From the NCBI GenBank assembly GCA_903813345.2, contig CAIIXF020000001.1, positions 42,441,366 through 42,505,365 of the forward strand: a DNA stretch of 64,000 nucleotides, written 5' to 3'. The notes under the pieces were generated by a model. The model was not told where the DNA came from, made no database searches, and worked only from the letters and a program-made list of their open reading frames with translations. The number at the start of each line of letters is the position of its first letter. The stretch's first letter is position 1. Below, piece by piece: positions 11,551 through 24,287 of this stretch. This DNA comes from Owenia fusiformis (taxonomy: Eukaryota > Annelida > Polychaeta > Sabellida > Oweniidae). Made by a program: the position numbers and the translations under genes.

Positions 11551-12810
11551 ATGGCGGATCAGCAGGATCTATATGCCTTGATAGGAATACTGACATTTCT
11601 GACCATTGTTGGAAGTTTTGGAAATGCGATTGTAATGTACGTTTACTATAAAAAGAATGACAAGATGGCGTCGTCTTTATTTATACTGAGTTTAGCAGTT
11701 GTGGACTTCATAACATGCTTTGTGATCATCCCTATGACGATTTTTATGGAGTATGTTGATTTCTATGTTGGATCACATGATATGCTTTGCAAGATCTACA
11801 TGTTTTTCACCACATCAAATGTTCCGTTTTCTGCTATGGTGATGGTGATCATAGCAGTAGACCGTTATTTCTGTATATGTCATCCATTTATGACTGTACT
11901 CACCAAACAACGCGCCAAGATCGTAGTTATGTTTCTTGTGTCTATTGTAATAGCTATTGGGATTACCGTATCTTTGTCGTATGGCGTATATGATGCCCCG
12001 GCCGACTCGAACAGAATCTATGATACGAATAATTTTTCTGAAAATGCTTTAGCCAAGAATAACTCAATAAAATACTTTAACCAAACACAAAGTGGTATAG
12101 CCAACATTACACAACTACAATGTCACCTTAACAACCAGATTATCAGTAAAGACTTCATTATGAAATTTCAAAAGGGATATTTGTCAATATTCATGGTGTG
12201 TGGCTTGTCAGTTATTGTTCTATACAGTTTTATATTAAAAGAGGTCGTCTATAGACGAGCACTGAGGGACAAAAGACATGCAAATACCTTGAAATTACTG
12301 CCTGGTCAGAATATTGATGGAAAAATTCAGGAGAACGCTCCTCAAATATGTCAAGACCCCTCAACAGCAAACTGCTCACAAGATGACAAAAAGACGAACG
12401 ATGATATCTTCAAGAAGGGAACAGGTGTGAATAACAACAGTAATAATTCCAGTTTGCGAAGTAAGGATACAAGTTATAGGAGTAATCAGACAAGCATTGG
12501 GGGAAGTCAGAATAATATTGGCAGATCCAACGGAAGCAGAAGACACATTCACAGGGACAGCACTTTCATCGCTAATTTACGGACAGCTGCCATGTTGTTT
12601 GTGGTCGCTATGGTATATATCATGAGTTACATACCGACGTGTTTAATGATTCTGAAAATTGTCCCTTATCAGTACGTTGTGTACAATCTTTATTTTATGT
12701 ACAACGCAGCCAATCCATTAATCTACTCTTTCATGAATCCAATCTTTAGGAATGACCTTAAAAAAATATTCAATTCACTCTTTGGACAGAGGGGGCATAA
12801 TCACATTTAA
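11551..12810 (+). CDS. Orphan class A (rhodopsin-like) G protein-coupled receptor, single exon
   Basis: Encodes 419 residues with seven membrane segments and a very short outside N-terminus (about 8 residues). Motifs seen: GN in TM1 (N25), SLAVVD in TM2 (D52), DRY at 104-106 at the end of TM3, and NPLIY at 388-392 in TM7. Cys80 and Cys191 are placed for the TM3-ECL2 disulphide. ECL2 carries four N-glycosylation sequons (N161, N170, N177, N185). Intracellular loop 3 is long (about 232-340) and rich in Asn, Ser and basic residues. Odd points: the TM6 CWxP motif is SYIP (359-362), so the toggle Trp is Tyr, and TM4 lacks its conserved Trp. The ATG at 11551 follows an in-frame stop at 11500. The ligand is unknown; peptide and amine receptors are both possible. 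Absence of introns suggests descent from a retrocopy or an expanded invertebrate receptor family. Confidence 0.93.
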   Translation: MADQQDLYALIGILTFLTIVGSFGNAIVMYVYYKKNDKMASSLFILSLAVVDFITCFVIIPMTIFMEYVDFYVGSHDMLCKIYMFFTTSNVPFSAMVMVIIAVDRYFCICHPFMTVLTKQRAKIVVMFLVSIVIAIGITVSLSYGVYDAPADSNRIYDTNNFSENALAKNNSIKYFNQTQSGIANITQLQCHLNNQIISKDFIMKFQKGYLSIFMVCGLSVIVLYSFILKEVVYRRALRDKRHANTLKLLPGQNIDGKIQENAPQICQDPSTANCSQDDKKTNDDIFKKGTGVNNNSNNSSLRSKDTSYRSNQTSIGGSQNNIGRSNGSRRHIHRDSTFIANLRTAAMLFVVAMVYIMSYIPTCLMILKIVPYQYVVYNLYFMYNAANPLIYSFMNPIFRNDLKKIFNSLFGQRGHNHI

Positions 12811-12969
12811 AAACCGTAAACAAAGGTGTTGCTGTTGTATCCATTGTCAATAAGTAAATGGGTACTCCTTTATTATCTTTATAAGACTCCAGATTGTAAA
12901 TTTGCAAATGGGTTTGTCTGTTTTCATCTACTTTTTCTTCGTATTCTTGTGTCCCAGTTTTTTCGTTAA

Positions 12970-13360
12970 AGGGGGAATCAGATCCAAAGGGATTGACAAA
13001 ATTGCAAGCAAAATGTACAGCTGACCTACGAATGCATTCCTTACTATCTCAAATATTATTTCTTCCAAATGATATGTTATAAATTGATGAAGTTATCAAG
13101 GAGTGACAAAGTGCCAAAATGTGGAAAAAAAATTTACATTCTCCCAAACACAAAAATGATAGCCATAAAAATAGAAAATAATACATTATGTACATATTAT
13201 TGTAAGAATCTTTAGTTTTCCTCAAATACAGTAAACACTTCGGGTATTTTTTAGAAGATATGACAAGTAATAAATTAAATGAGCCCAAAATATTCTAAAA
13301 TTGAAACATTTTTTTTGTCAAGAGTTGTCATCAGGATCTCGCTAGATCTGATTTTACATT
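12970..13360. mobile_element. TTAA-type MITE, copy B
   Basis: Flanked by TTAA at 12966-12969 and 13361-13364. Its ends contain GGGGGAATCAGATC and AGATCTGATTTTA, matching copy A. It lies about 160 bp past the receptor stop codon and could be included in its 3' untranslated region. Confidence 0.7.
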
Positions 13361-13364
13361 TTAA

Positions 13365-14755
13365 CTTGAATACTTTACTTTACTTTAGTTAGCTGTTGGG
13401 AAATAGGGTCAAACTATCATCAAGGTCAAATGCCAAGAACTAGGTCAAAGCTTACATTTTCAATATTCTGTCAATCATGTTTGTCACTATTCATCGTAAT
13501 TCATTGATCTTTTTCCACGAAGTAGCTTAGAAACAACCCTTTCATAAGTATGCCATCCGTTGTTCAGGGCTTGCATTAACGGCGTCCCTTACATGTAAGT
13601 GACGCAAAAAAGAATTGTAGGACGGAAAAATAAAAAATATTTCCGTTTTTGGGACGGGAAAAAAAATTGAGTCAAAACTTTGAACATTTTTTGAAAATCT
13701 TGAAAATCTCAATAGTTGATCATGTTTGACTTCTTTGAGGTGTATATTAAGATCAAAATATGTGAGATTTACAACTTTATTTTGAGTAAAAAAGAAAAAG
13801 AATGCAGAAAAACGAACTATTGTAATGGGCGATAATAGGTTATCAGTTTGCATGTGACATATTTTTCTCACTGAAAAGCTGATATAAAACCTTCAAAATG
13901 AGTTCAATTGTACAAATGATGCATACTTACCTAGGTGAAGTAGTCTATTTGTGATTATATAACGTCAAAATGGTCTAATTTATGATATAAATCAGAGGAT
14001 TCTGATCATGTAGAAAATGTAGTGATACACTAAATTACTGAGCGTCAGACAAATTCATACTAAAAAATGTTCTTATTTTTTCAAGCAGTTGTTCAGTTCA
14101 AACTGCAAACAGCAAGTATAAAGATAATCACAGTATAATAGTACTTACTATAACAGGCTGGAGGTTACATAACATAAGTGAATTGAATATAAAGAACATG
14201 TTTAAATCACAGGGCACGAATGGCAACATTTTGAAAACACATAAGACATGTAAGATCAAGTCATGCACATTCCAAAATAGCCCATTATAGCTAATTTAGC
14301 TAATTTAGCTTATATATTGGAGGACACACTTTTTTCAGTCGGGACTCACTTTTTAAAAATTTTCCTTCATTGGGACTCACATTTTTCAGAGCCTAATGCA
14401 AGCGCTGTTGTTTGATAACTCTTACCGATTTTGAGATATCAGTATCCGAAAAGTAGGTCGACAAAAAAGTTCTCAAAATTCAATGTTTGAGGTGTAAGGA
14501 TTCTAAATTTGAAATCAAAATTGAAATCTGACATTCGCTTTAAATTCAGTGACATTTTGAAAATCGGTATGAGGATATACTCCTGTTATATAAAGTCAAT
14601 GGAACAGACTACAGATAAAAATTTATAAATTGAAAAATACCAGATACAGACAGGATACAAATAAAACTAGATTGGTGAGTTTGAACAAGCTCAATTCAAG
14701 ACTCCAAATTCAGACTTTTTATTTCAAAAACATTTTCACGGAGCCCATGTCAATC
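13365..14755. other. No supported gene
   Basis: AT-rich sequence. The 109-codon minus-strand frame at 13542-13871 has no family resemblance and low-complexity composition. Confidence 0.45.
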
Positions 14756-14777
14756 TGCGCGCCTACTTAGGCGCGCA
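14756..14777. repeat. GC-rich perfect palindrome
   Basis: Two 10-nt arms, TGCGCGCCTA and TAGGCGCGCA, separated by CT. The nearby words CGCGCAGTTTG (14772) and CAAACTGCGTGCC form a second inverted pair, and similar words recur near 15118 and 15960. Purpose unknown. Confidence 0.6.
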
Positions 14778-15737
14778 GTTTGTTTCGATCACAAACTGCG
14801 TGCCTAACAACATTGCATCATTCAAGTTGAAGTCTGTATTTTGAAACGTAATTTTAAGGCATTTAGACTGCATTGCTTTCTTGTTTAATGCGTTCATTCT
14901 GTGGCGAATATATGAATCTCGCAAAAACTATGTGCAAATGAATCTAAGTTTTAAAACATTAAGCAAATTAATGGCATTTTCGTCACCGGGAATTTATACA
15001 TAAATCGATCTAGCACTTTAAACATATATGAAGAATACTTCAGTCTAGTTTCATATTCAAAATATTTCGAGTTAAATATTAAGTTATTTGGGAGATTAAA
15101 ATGAAATCAAGCACAAACCGCGCGCCTATTTTAGCCAGACATTACAAACTGTGCATACAATATCTGAACTACATATACGTACTTATCATTGGAATTTCTA
15201 CAGAGGCATGTGTGGGTGCTTTGGAAATCCTGCTGTATCGTCAGATTTTATGAGATTTGAAAGTCAAAGTTTATAATAGAACTAAGTAACAATTAAGTTG
15301 GAAAAAACGTTTACTTCCAGATTGAAATAAGAGTAAGGAGATTCATGAATGGATGGCTCAGTAAACTATTTCTTTTGAGATTTGAGAGGACATTTGATCG
15401 AAAGGATATTTTCACAGTATTTTATATTTAGTGTATTCTCGGACGAGTCTCTTGTAAATCTGGAGGCGGTGTCATTATTTGAGGAGCTTTGGGAGAATCA
15501 CTGGGCATATTATCTTCGTATTTGGCAAGTTTTCTGGCGGACTTCTTCTGGTAAAGGGAGAGGGAGTGTTGCTTACGTTTTCTGAAAATAAAGTTGTTTA
15601 CTGATTTGAAGTACAATACAGGATATATTCCGTTCAAGAAATTCTGTATTGGAACGAGACGAGGTCGAGTGCCAATACAAAATATCGATAATATCGATAA
15701 CATCGATATCGATGCACCTCAAATCATTCTATAACGT

Positions 15738-15947
15738 TTTTATCGTATGATCTTAGGCCAATACATTTTACCTAGGAGATAATCCCTAGAAATATTCTAT
15801 ATTCTCTGTATTGCTACTGAGATTTTCCCCTCTGTACCAATATTTTCTGTATTGCTCCGGAGATGATCAAAGGGAACCATCTCAGTAGCAATACAGCACG
15901 AGAACTGACCAATCAGAGGGCTTCATTTTACAGATCATACGATAAAA
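15738..15947. repeat. Inverted-repeat element, about 210 bp
   Basis: The ends TTTATCGTATGATCT and AGATCATACGATAAA pair. An inner pair, CTGTATTGCTACTGAGAT (15806-15823) and its complement (15879-15896), gives a two-part stem. Likely a MITE. Confidence 0.7.
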
Positions 15948-17031
15948 GATTGGATAGACACGCAGTTTGGAAATATCAGGCACGCAGTTTGGGAATAGAG
16001 GAGTTTCTAAATAGCTTTGAAATCTCGCTAATTCTCGTTTTTACATGAGATAATAAGAGATTTGCACTTTTTTCCTCTAATGGATTACTTTTCTTTATTT
16101 TTGATAGCTTATTTGGATTCAGTGACAAATTTTCCCCAATTATAGCTTTGATGTAAACAGTTATGTCATTTAAATCATTTTCCATGACATTTTAAAAAAA
16201 CTTGGGCCAAATCTCCATTGGTGCAATGCTGAAATTCATTAAAACCTTGGTTTATTCGTATGACAACCAATATTTTCATGTTTAATCACAATATGTACAT
16301 CGTCAGGGTCATCCAATAATATGCCATTCAAATTTCAGACAGATTCAACCAACACTCTTTGATAAATCATGAAATTAAGTGACTGTTGCAAGTTTCTAGC
16401 ATTGGAGTAAGTGGAGGTCTGGCCCTAGAAAATCATACACAAACAAGGGTGACATCTATTATGTCAGGACTTTTCAGCTATTTAGAAACTGAGAATGAGA
16501 ATATCAAAATGAGAATATCAAACTTGTAGAATTTCACCAGTGTAGTTATTCATTACTTATATTTACATACAGTGAGTTGTATATATACGTATAACTGATT
16601 TAAATACTTGTTTTAACAGCATTTTAATAATGGTTCATTAGTTTGGGTGATATGGGATTTTATTGGACTTTATCAAATTATTAAATGTTTCTATAAATGT
16701 AATTTCTTGCTTGTTAAATAAAAATGTGATCCTAGAGATGTGAAGCTGTATTTTTAAACCGTCTCCCTTTATTGTTTAATTTCAATAAAATATGTTGAAT
16801 ACTAAATGTGATCTTTTGTTGTTATAAATTGGGTGTCTTTTCAGAGTAAGGTTATCTACCAACCAAAATAATCATGTCCAGATAATATGAGTCACTCTGA
16901 CAGTTGGCAATATACGATAACAAATTACACATGACGCGATTCAATATGACACAAAACAATGAATACGGTACAAATACGATGTTCGTTCGTATATATAATT
17001 GTGTTTTCTCTTAAATTTTCATTAATCAATA
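15948..17031. other. No supported gene
   Basis: AT-rich, non-coding. No recognisable structure. Confidence 0.5.
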
Positions 17032-17194
17032 CAGGCCCGTAGTCAGTGGGGTCGATAGATTCTAGTGAATCCCTCCTTCGGCCAAACATGCCGTTTTCAC
17101 CATTCTGAGCACTTTGATTCTGGTCAAATTTGGACCAAAATTGCCCAAACTTTTAAAAGTTGAATTCCCTTGGCAAAAGCTTGCTACGAGCCTG
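17032..17194. mobile_element. GGCCCGTAG-type MITE with 5-bp duplication
   Basis: Ends CAGGCCCGTAG and CTACGAGCCTG. The flanks are CAATA at 17027-17031 and 17195-17199. The interior (CACCATTCTGAGCACTTTGA) is shared with the copy at 60001-60209. Confidence 0.8.
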
Positions 17195-17770
17195 CAATAT
17201 GCATTGCTCTTTGCAAGAATTTATTGAGCTATTATCTGAAAATTGACATTATATAACTCACAGTCTCTGCTGTCATTCTTCACAAAATCCACCTTAATCT
17301 CTCCAGATGAGACATACAAGTATGCCGAACTAATAGATCTTGGCAATTTATGTTGTCAGATAAATTGGCCTGTAATTGCAAATAATCATGAACAGTAAAT
17401 TAATGTTATTTTTCTTTGATTTGCAATTGTGAGAGATATCAAGATGATTATGGATCAAAGAGTGAGTTTATCTAATCACCGTTTAGGTGAACTCGGGGGC
17501 AGGATTGTTCGCCAAGTTATTGCTGAACTGTACCTAACCTGATTAATGTGCGTTCGTAATTCAAATGCATCAATTCTATTTTTTCCTCCGTTCATTTTCT
17601 CCCAAGAAAAGTACAAATGCACTTTTTGAAAGATGGATTTATTGAGTATCAATGAATCTTCACAAGATTTATTGAACATCTCAATAGTTAAAACAAATCT
17701 TACCTAACCGATGGTTTGTTACTGAATGGCCTGGTCTTGTAAGTGTTCATTTTAAGTCATAAACATGATG

Positions 17771-18300
17771 AGGCCCGTAGGCATAATTTGCCAAGGGAGT
17801 CACTTATTGAAAAATTCAAGGGAGGTTCACATTTGACAATTTTGGATCAAAAATGGCCAAAATCACATAAAAAGTGCTAAGAATGGCGAAACACTGCATG
17901 ATTTTGAAATAATGTTTTGGCAAGGGGGGGGGGGTAAATATACAGTGCGTCCCAAAAAACGCAACAAACAAATACATTGTAAATGGTAAAATCACAAAAC
18001 CAGATTTCACCCGATTTTTGATTTAGTTTACCAGAAAGGCACATGTCTCCTCTTTCCGATGGTATGTCAATTATTCATATACGACAACAGGCCACTGAAT
18101 AATTATTCCTTTTGCACAACATCAGAAATCAGAAACTTGTGTTATGTAAATTTAGTGACAAGAATTTAATCCCCAGTACCAATTACATATAATGATTTAC
18201 CTGATTGCTCAATAAGGATCAGTTGATTGATATTTCATAACGTTTTTAGGGACGCACTGTATATGGTAAAACTATAACCCCTGAAAAATTCATTGAAATC
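17771..18300. mobile_element. Second GGCCCGTAG-type element, interrupted
   Basis: Starts AGGCCCGTAGGCATAATTTG. The interior at 17855-17915 is the reverse complement of the conserved core of the 60001-60209 copy. A separate TA-flanked element (17943-18259) has landed in it. The right boundary is unclear. Confidence 0.6.
17943..18259. mobile_element. Mariner-type MITE nested in another element
   Basis: TA at both flanks (17941-17942 and 18260-18261). Terminal inverted repeats CAGTGCGTCCC and GGGACGCACTG. 317 bp, no coding capacity. Confidence 0.8.
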
Positions 18301-18533
18301 CATGAACCAATCAAAATGTTGTGAAATTATTATCTTTATTTCCTGAACTCCTGAATGTCCTGTAAAACATGTGTTCTTTGAACCCCGGGGGTTTCCCCTC
18401 TTAGGTTTTACAATAACATATTGTCATGGAACTGACATCTATCTTGTCTTATAATCAATATACAGTATTAAAAAATACAATTACACTTTCTCGATCGTCA
18501 TCTTTATTCGCTCTAACAACCATTATACATGGT

Positions 18534-19830
18534 CAGGGGCGTGTGTAAATTCAACACTACGCCGAAAAAATCCCACCAAAACTATGAAACAATTGTGTCA
18601 AATCTTCTATATACCTATTTTATGCTCGTTAACCGTCATTTTATGGCATTAGAATGCAATGTTTTAATAACCTAAATGTAAACGGAAATGTTTAAGCGAT
18701 GCATTTGTATGGGCGATTGGTCATACGTATAGGTTGGCGTTTCGATTTTATATGCAAGCTAAAATCCTTGCTGCCCCTTTTTATGTGCTTAAAATGTTCG
18801 AATAATTTTCATCATTTAAAATCACCATGGAAAATTAAAAATCATTCTCACATTTCTTATGTCTCGAACGATATAGACGATCAATTTTCAAATAACAATG
18901 AGAGATTTTTAATCATTTTCGAATAATGAGATATATATTATTGTCTGATTCCATCGTGTACCGTGCAATACGACACGTACAGATTAAAGAACCTAGCTTG
19001 ATCAATTGATTTAAAGAAACGCATTCGTGATCAAAGAAACAATTAACCATAATGTCTGTAACCTTTTTTAACACTAATTCGCAAGACCAAATAAACTTCC
19101 CACCACAAAGGTCAAATCGAGGTCAACGTGACTTAGGGGGTGCCAAAAATGTTATATTTCCTAAAACAATAATCTATTATCTTTCCAATTAAATAAAAAT
19201 TTAGGTAATAGCTTTTCTAGAACTGAAATCGATGGAACGCATATTTGAATAATCAACATTTTCAAGTTGTTTTTGTCTTTAACATTCATATTTCATGAAG
19301 TACTACCAATAACAATTGGTGATTTAGTAAGAAAATAGATAATTGCTGACTTAACTATAATTTCTGTCTATGATTCTGCCTAGCAACGGAATATAAATCG
19401 ATATAGTGAAATTGAAAAATTGGGGTAGGGGAGAATAACAAAATATACATCTCATTTAAAGAGGTTCATCATTATAATTTAACGGTACCACATTGCATTA
19501 CAGAACATGCGCAAAAAAATGCAAAGGTATTCATCAAGTAGTTTTTGTAAAAAAAAGTTTTTTCTCAAATTCGTGAAGAGAACGCGAAATTGTATTTTAG
19601 TTTTAAAATCCATAAGATAGTCATTAGTGGCTCGATTATCATGAAATAAAGCATGTTACTTTGCATTTTCTACAGTATTATCCACAAAACATTTCTTTAG
19701 GTTAGTGTGCTCGTGATTACTTTTGCACAATACAATGAGAAAATATGAATAAAGAACATAGGAAAATTAATAAGCCTTTTTATTCTCACTTTTCACTGGC
19801 GTTTTGGCGTACATTGTTCCTACGCCACTG
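18534..19830. mobile_element. Possible 1.3 kb DNA transposon with CAGNGGCGT ends
   Basis: Ends CAGGGGCGTGTG and CCTACGCCACTG are imperfect inverted repeats. ATGGT occurs directly outside both (18529-18533 and 19831-19835). The interior is AT-rich without a transposase. The ends resemble hAT-like termini, but a 5-bp duplication would be unusual for hAT. Confidence 0.5.
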
Positions 19831-22800
19831 ATGGTGGCCTACAAAACTAACTGTTGTGTCGACATATTTCTATATACAAAAGAATCTATTCAATATGATT
19901 GATTTTTGTTATAAAACTATTGGTTCCAATATAACAGTTATACTACATTGTTTCTCATGTCATTGAATAGTGTCTGTATCATTCAACAAATCAACATTCA
20001 ACAATCTCAATGCCTCAGAGTTTTAACAAAATTTCTTCAGATAGAACAAAAGGCAGCCTTTCTTAAACAATAATGCCAATGTTTTCCGCTTTCGGTGTAA
20101 TAAAAAATGGATAACGACTGAAACACAACAATGAAATATATATAATGTCTAGATCTACTTCAAATGAGGTTACATATGGAGTTCGAAATGCGATCGGGTG
20201 CAGGAGTATATAATAAAGTACTTACCTAAAAATTGGGCAGAAACTTCTTATAAAACAGGTTAAGTTGGTCGGAGGTAAGTGAAAGAAAAACGTTTATTGA
20301 AATCGGATCTTTACACATTATCGCATTCTCTATAATGAGCGGACACAGTTTAATGAGTTCACATTCGACTTTTTATGATGAATATTGTCTCAAGAAAACA
20401 CTGAGCTTATGTTAATTTCGATCATTTACACATGTTAACAATATGTCGATTGATGATTATATTTAATGCAGAGAAAGAAATACAAAAAATTGTATTTGAT
20501 AACAAATAATTGTCTAATCGACGATTCTGTTGTCTTCTAAACTATTTGTTCGCAATCGTGTAAATTTTCTTAAACATATGATACTGACACACGCGTTTGA
20601 TAAAATGTTGATCTAGTCCAGACATTTATCATGAATTGGTAAAACTACAAGATAAACAATTCTCAAATGCTGTACTCGCACAACTTCGTAGTACCTATTA
20701 TATCAATCATAAAAGAAATTAATAACGTTATGATATTGTTATCGTGCAACTTCTAAGGAAACTCAAAAGAACAATCCAGAACACAAGTTTGGCCAACAAA
20801 AATTAAGTGGCGCCATTCAAATACGACGGTTTTTACCATCCAATGGGCATACTCACAGAGTGAAAAATGTACCATACAGGGCAGCCATCTAATGAACCAC
20901 ATACAAGCCATCTACCATTTTCTCAGCTTTTAGATAACATTAATTGTAAGATGTCTGAACAAATGATCACTGAGATTTCGCTCCGGAAAAATTTGTTCAG
21001 TTCCCCTGGTAGATAAATAAGGGGCAAGACCATTGAGTCAAAGGAGATTAAAATAGAATTCCATAATCACACAACTTTTAAATACCTATATCAATTATGA
21101 AATAAACATACAATGTACTTGTTATGCAACTTATAGGAAAACTCAAAATTAAACGGGTTGAACATTCGTACACGCGTATTGTATGTTTTATGTCATATGT
21201 TTCATAACAAAACATTTCCGGATGCATTACCTTAGCTGCTTATTTTTTCTTTTGATAGTATACCATCTTCTAGGAAAGGGCCCTTGAAGTGCCCGTTGTA
21301 TGTCTAATAACACACGTAATAACAGCAATTAACTTTGCAGTGACAAAATAATTATCAACAACCCTAGAGAAAGTGCAATTTTTTACTAGAAAATGATACG
21401 GATGAAACAATGATATGAAATAATAAAATCCGCTAACCTATTGTCTCCATTGTTTTATACCAGCTAGGGACAATCCAGATATGATATATAATTACAACAA
21501 TGGAGGGAACTATTGAGAGGCCTCAGATGATTTAGTCAGCGGACGTATCTGAACCAATTAGATAGAGGTATTTCAAAGCAATGGATCCGATGAGGATGGG
21601 ATTAACATACACTTTGGATAAAATTCCTGGGGCTCGATTGAGACAGGTGGGGATGTTGTGTCATCGCGTTTCATAAAAATCTTACTTATCTTACTTAGTC
21701 ATCTGGATTTCTCCCACTTGACGTTAAATTCAAATTTGGAATCATCGTCCATGGCATTAACCGAAGACGAACCATCTGCACTAATAGAATGCATCGGAAT
21801 TGTACCAAAAACATTGGTGATACCCTTGAAATAATAAAAGAGGTAAGTAGATTATCTCATTATCTCATCACTATCGTGGCTTGCTTAGCTGAACCTTTAA
21901 TTGATATATAAATGTGATAGATATTGGTTTGTATTATGTCTCAGCTATACAAGTGACAGGATATGAGTACATTTCTATAGAACAGCTAATATCGTCCCCA
22001 AGTTTTTAAAATATTTTAGTATAATAACAAAGTGTGTCAAACTATAAGGCACAATAGGCCACGATTGAAAAAAAACTACAATAGGATACATGTGTGTCTT
22101 ACACCGAACTGGTATATTACTGAGGTACGTTGTACTTAACTCCTCGGTAGCAAGCGATTTTACATGGTTTAATAATGAGAGCAAATGAAAGTTATGATAA
22201 GATATCATTCATGATTTATCAATATAATTTGATACACTCTATTCTATAGTAAAGCTTCTGCTATACACTATATAATACACAGCATTGACATATGAGCGTA
22301 AATGTATATGGACATATATTGATATTCGGTAGATGTCTAGAAGCAACAAATATGGAAACGATTATCATAATAAATAAATCTCAAAGAGCACGTAAGTTTT
22401 ATATGTAAACATAAAAACGCCGTATTGCTTAACGTCTAACGTGTTAATGTCAATCTTACTGCTTGTTTCACTTAGCGGGTCGTATATGCTTAAGTTAACC
22501 AAAGGGAGGTTTTCTGTGGAGAAAAGTTCATCATTTCAATACAAAGCAAAACACATCATTTAAAAACGATGAATTAGAGAATACTTAGCTAAAGACAGAG
22601 TCAGCAAATCATGCAACCCTATCACAAACACGCCAACCATAAAACGACGGTGACATAAACCATGGTCAAAAATATTGATGATGTAAACTTTTTAATCTTG
22701 ATTAATACTAGAGAACAACATAACAACTTAGGAATCAAATGGATGGCTAACCAGTGCAACGACATAAACTGCTATTTGTGAATATGAGTAGTTCTTGTTA

Positions 22801-24287
22801 GTAGTCTTGGAATTTAATTTAAAATAAACTGGGTGACCAAATAACGGACAGATGAATTTAATTACCTCAATCAATCTTACCTTGCCTTGAAATATTAAAA
22901 AATTATTTCGTTCATCCAATGTGAATTTTAGTTGTGAAAGATTGTTGATAATCTGCCTATTGAGTCAAAACTACGGTTTAAGATTAGTAAGTTTTAGGGT
23001 TCTGTCAGTGTACACGTTATGTTTGAGGAATCAACACAGATAACAAATTCAAGATCGAGATCTGGTGAATTAAATTGTCCATTCAAAGATCTTTAATATG
23101 TTTAATGTTTGAGGCATGTTTCGTAAAGTACCATACCTTTTGAATCAATAAGCAGATTATCATAAAACTTTCACTACAAAATTCACTTTGAATGAACTAA
23201 ATAATTCTGACATTTAAGGCAAAAATGCAAGATTGACCAAGGTAATCAACTTTCATTCGGTCCCGTTTTTTTAAAACTCGTATAATTGGAGGATATTTTT
23301 AACCACATTGCCTTGGGAATCCTCATACTCAAAACTACAAACTACACAAACTAGTTCAAATTAGTTTTAAATATGCCAAACGTTTAATCTGTATTTAAAA
23401 AATCTCCCCAGCCCTTAATGATATTTCAAAAACAAAACACTTCGCGTAGATGATAACAGCCCTCTAAAATTCAATAAAAAAGATTTATGCTTCTCTAATA
23501 GGTTCACAATTAATATGAATGAGAGATACGATAACGTATGTATTTTAAAAACTGCTCCGACAAGATGTCGTATAATTACATCCGATTCTGTTGTAAAGAA
23601 GGTGTAGATGCCAACAAGGTCAATTGAGCCAATTTAAAAGAATACATTTCGAGTAATGTTGACCATAATGTAGTGGCACAACTGTAGAACAATGAGCTCA
23701 TTCATAAACAGATACCTGGCTTAGTGGTTATTGTTACTTCAATTAATTAAAACTGCAGTGCAACAATTAGAAAGATTTTAACACAATTCCCGAAACAAGC
23801 GTCGAACAGAATTACCTTTTTATGAAGGTTTGCTACATGCAAGTCCTCTAATACACCGATCGTCGGAGAATTCTTAATTTAAGTATACGACTTGTTTTCC
23901 AAAAAATATCTTATTAAAGGGGCAACAAAGCCTGTAGAGAGAAAATTCCCCAAATCTTCCAAGACATATCTATTTTAAATGTATGGATAAACTATCTATT
24001 TCAGCATTAAGAAGTGTAAATTCAGTTCAACGCTTCTATAAGGGGAGCCCCACTTCTAGATTTTTAAGATCTACCACGTTTCAAGAGGAATATCAGCTGA
24101 AATAATGTTCATCCAATGGGTTTCTTTGGAGATAATAAACACGTTCACCCCTAGGTCAAGCTGACCTCCATTTGACCGTTGCTTACCTACTTCTTAAAAA
24201 ACAATACATTTCTGAAGAGGTTATTGAATAAGATTAACAACAATTCAAATATTAGTGAAATCAAACTAGAAATAATAAAAATCACTC
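19831..24287. other. Long gene-free stretch
   Basis: About 4.4 kb of AT-rich DNA with no frame above about 80 codons and no recognisable family. The only structure noted is a half copy (20517-20612) of the fold-back repeat at 5472-5796. Distant regulatory DNA cannot be excluded. Confidence 0.5.

Noticed and set aside
13542-13871. 109-codon minus-strand frame
   Set aside because: Phe/Lys-rich low-complexity product with no recognisable domain.
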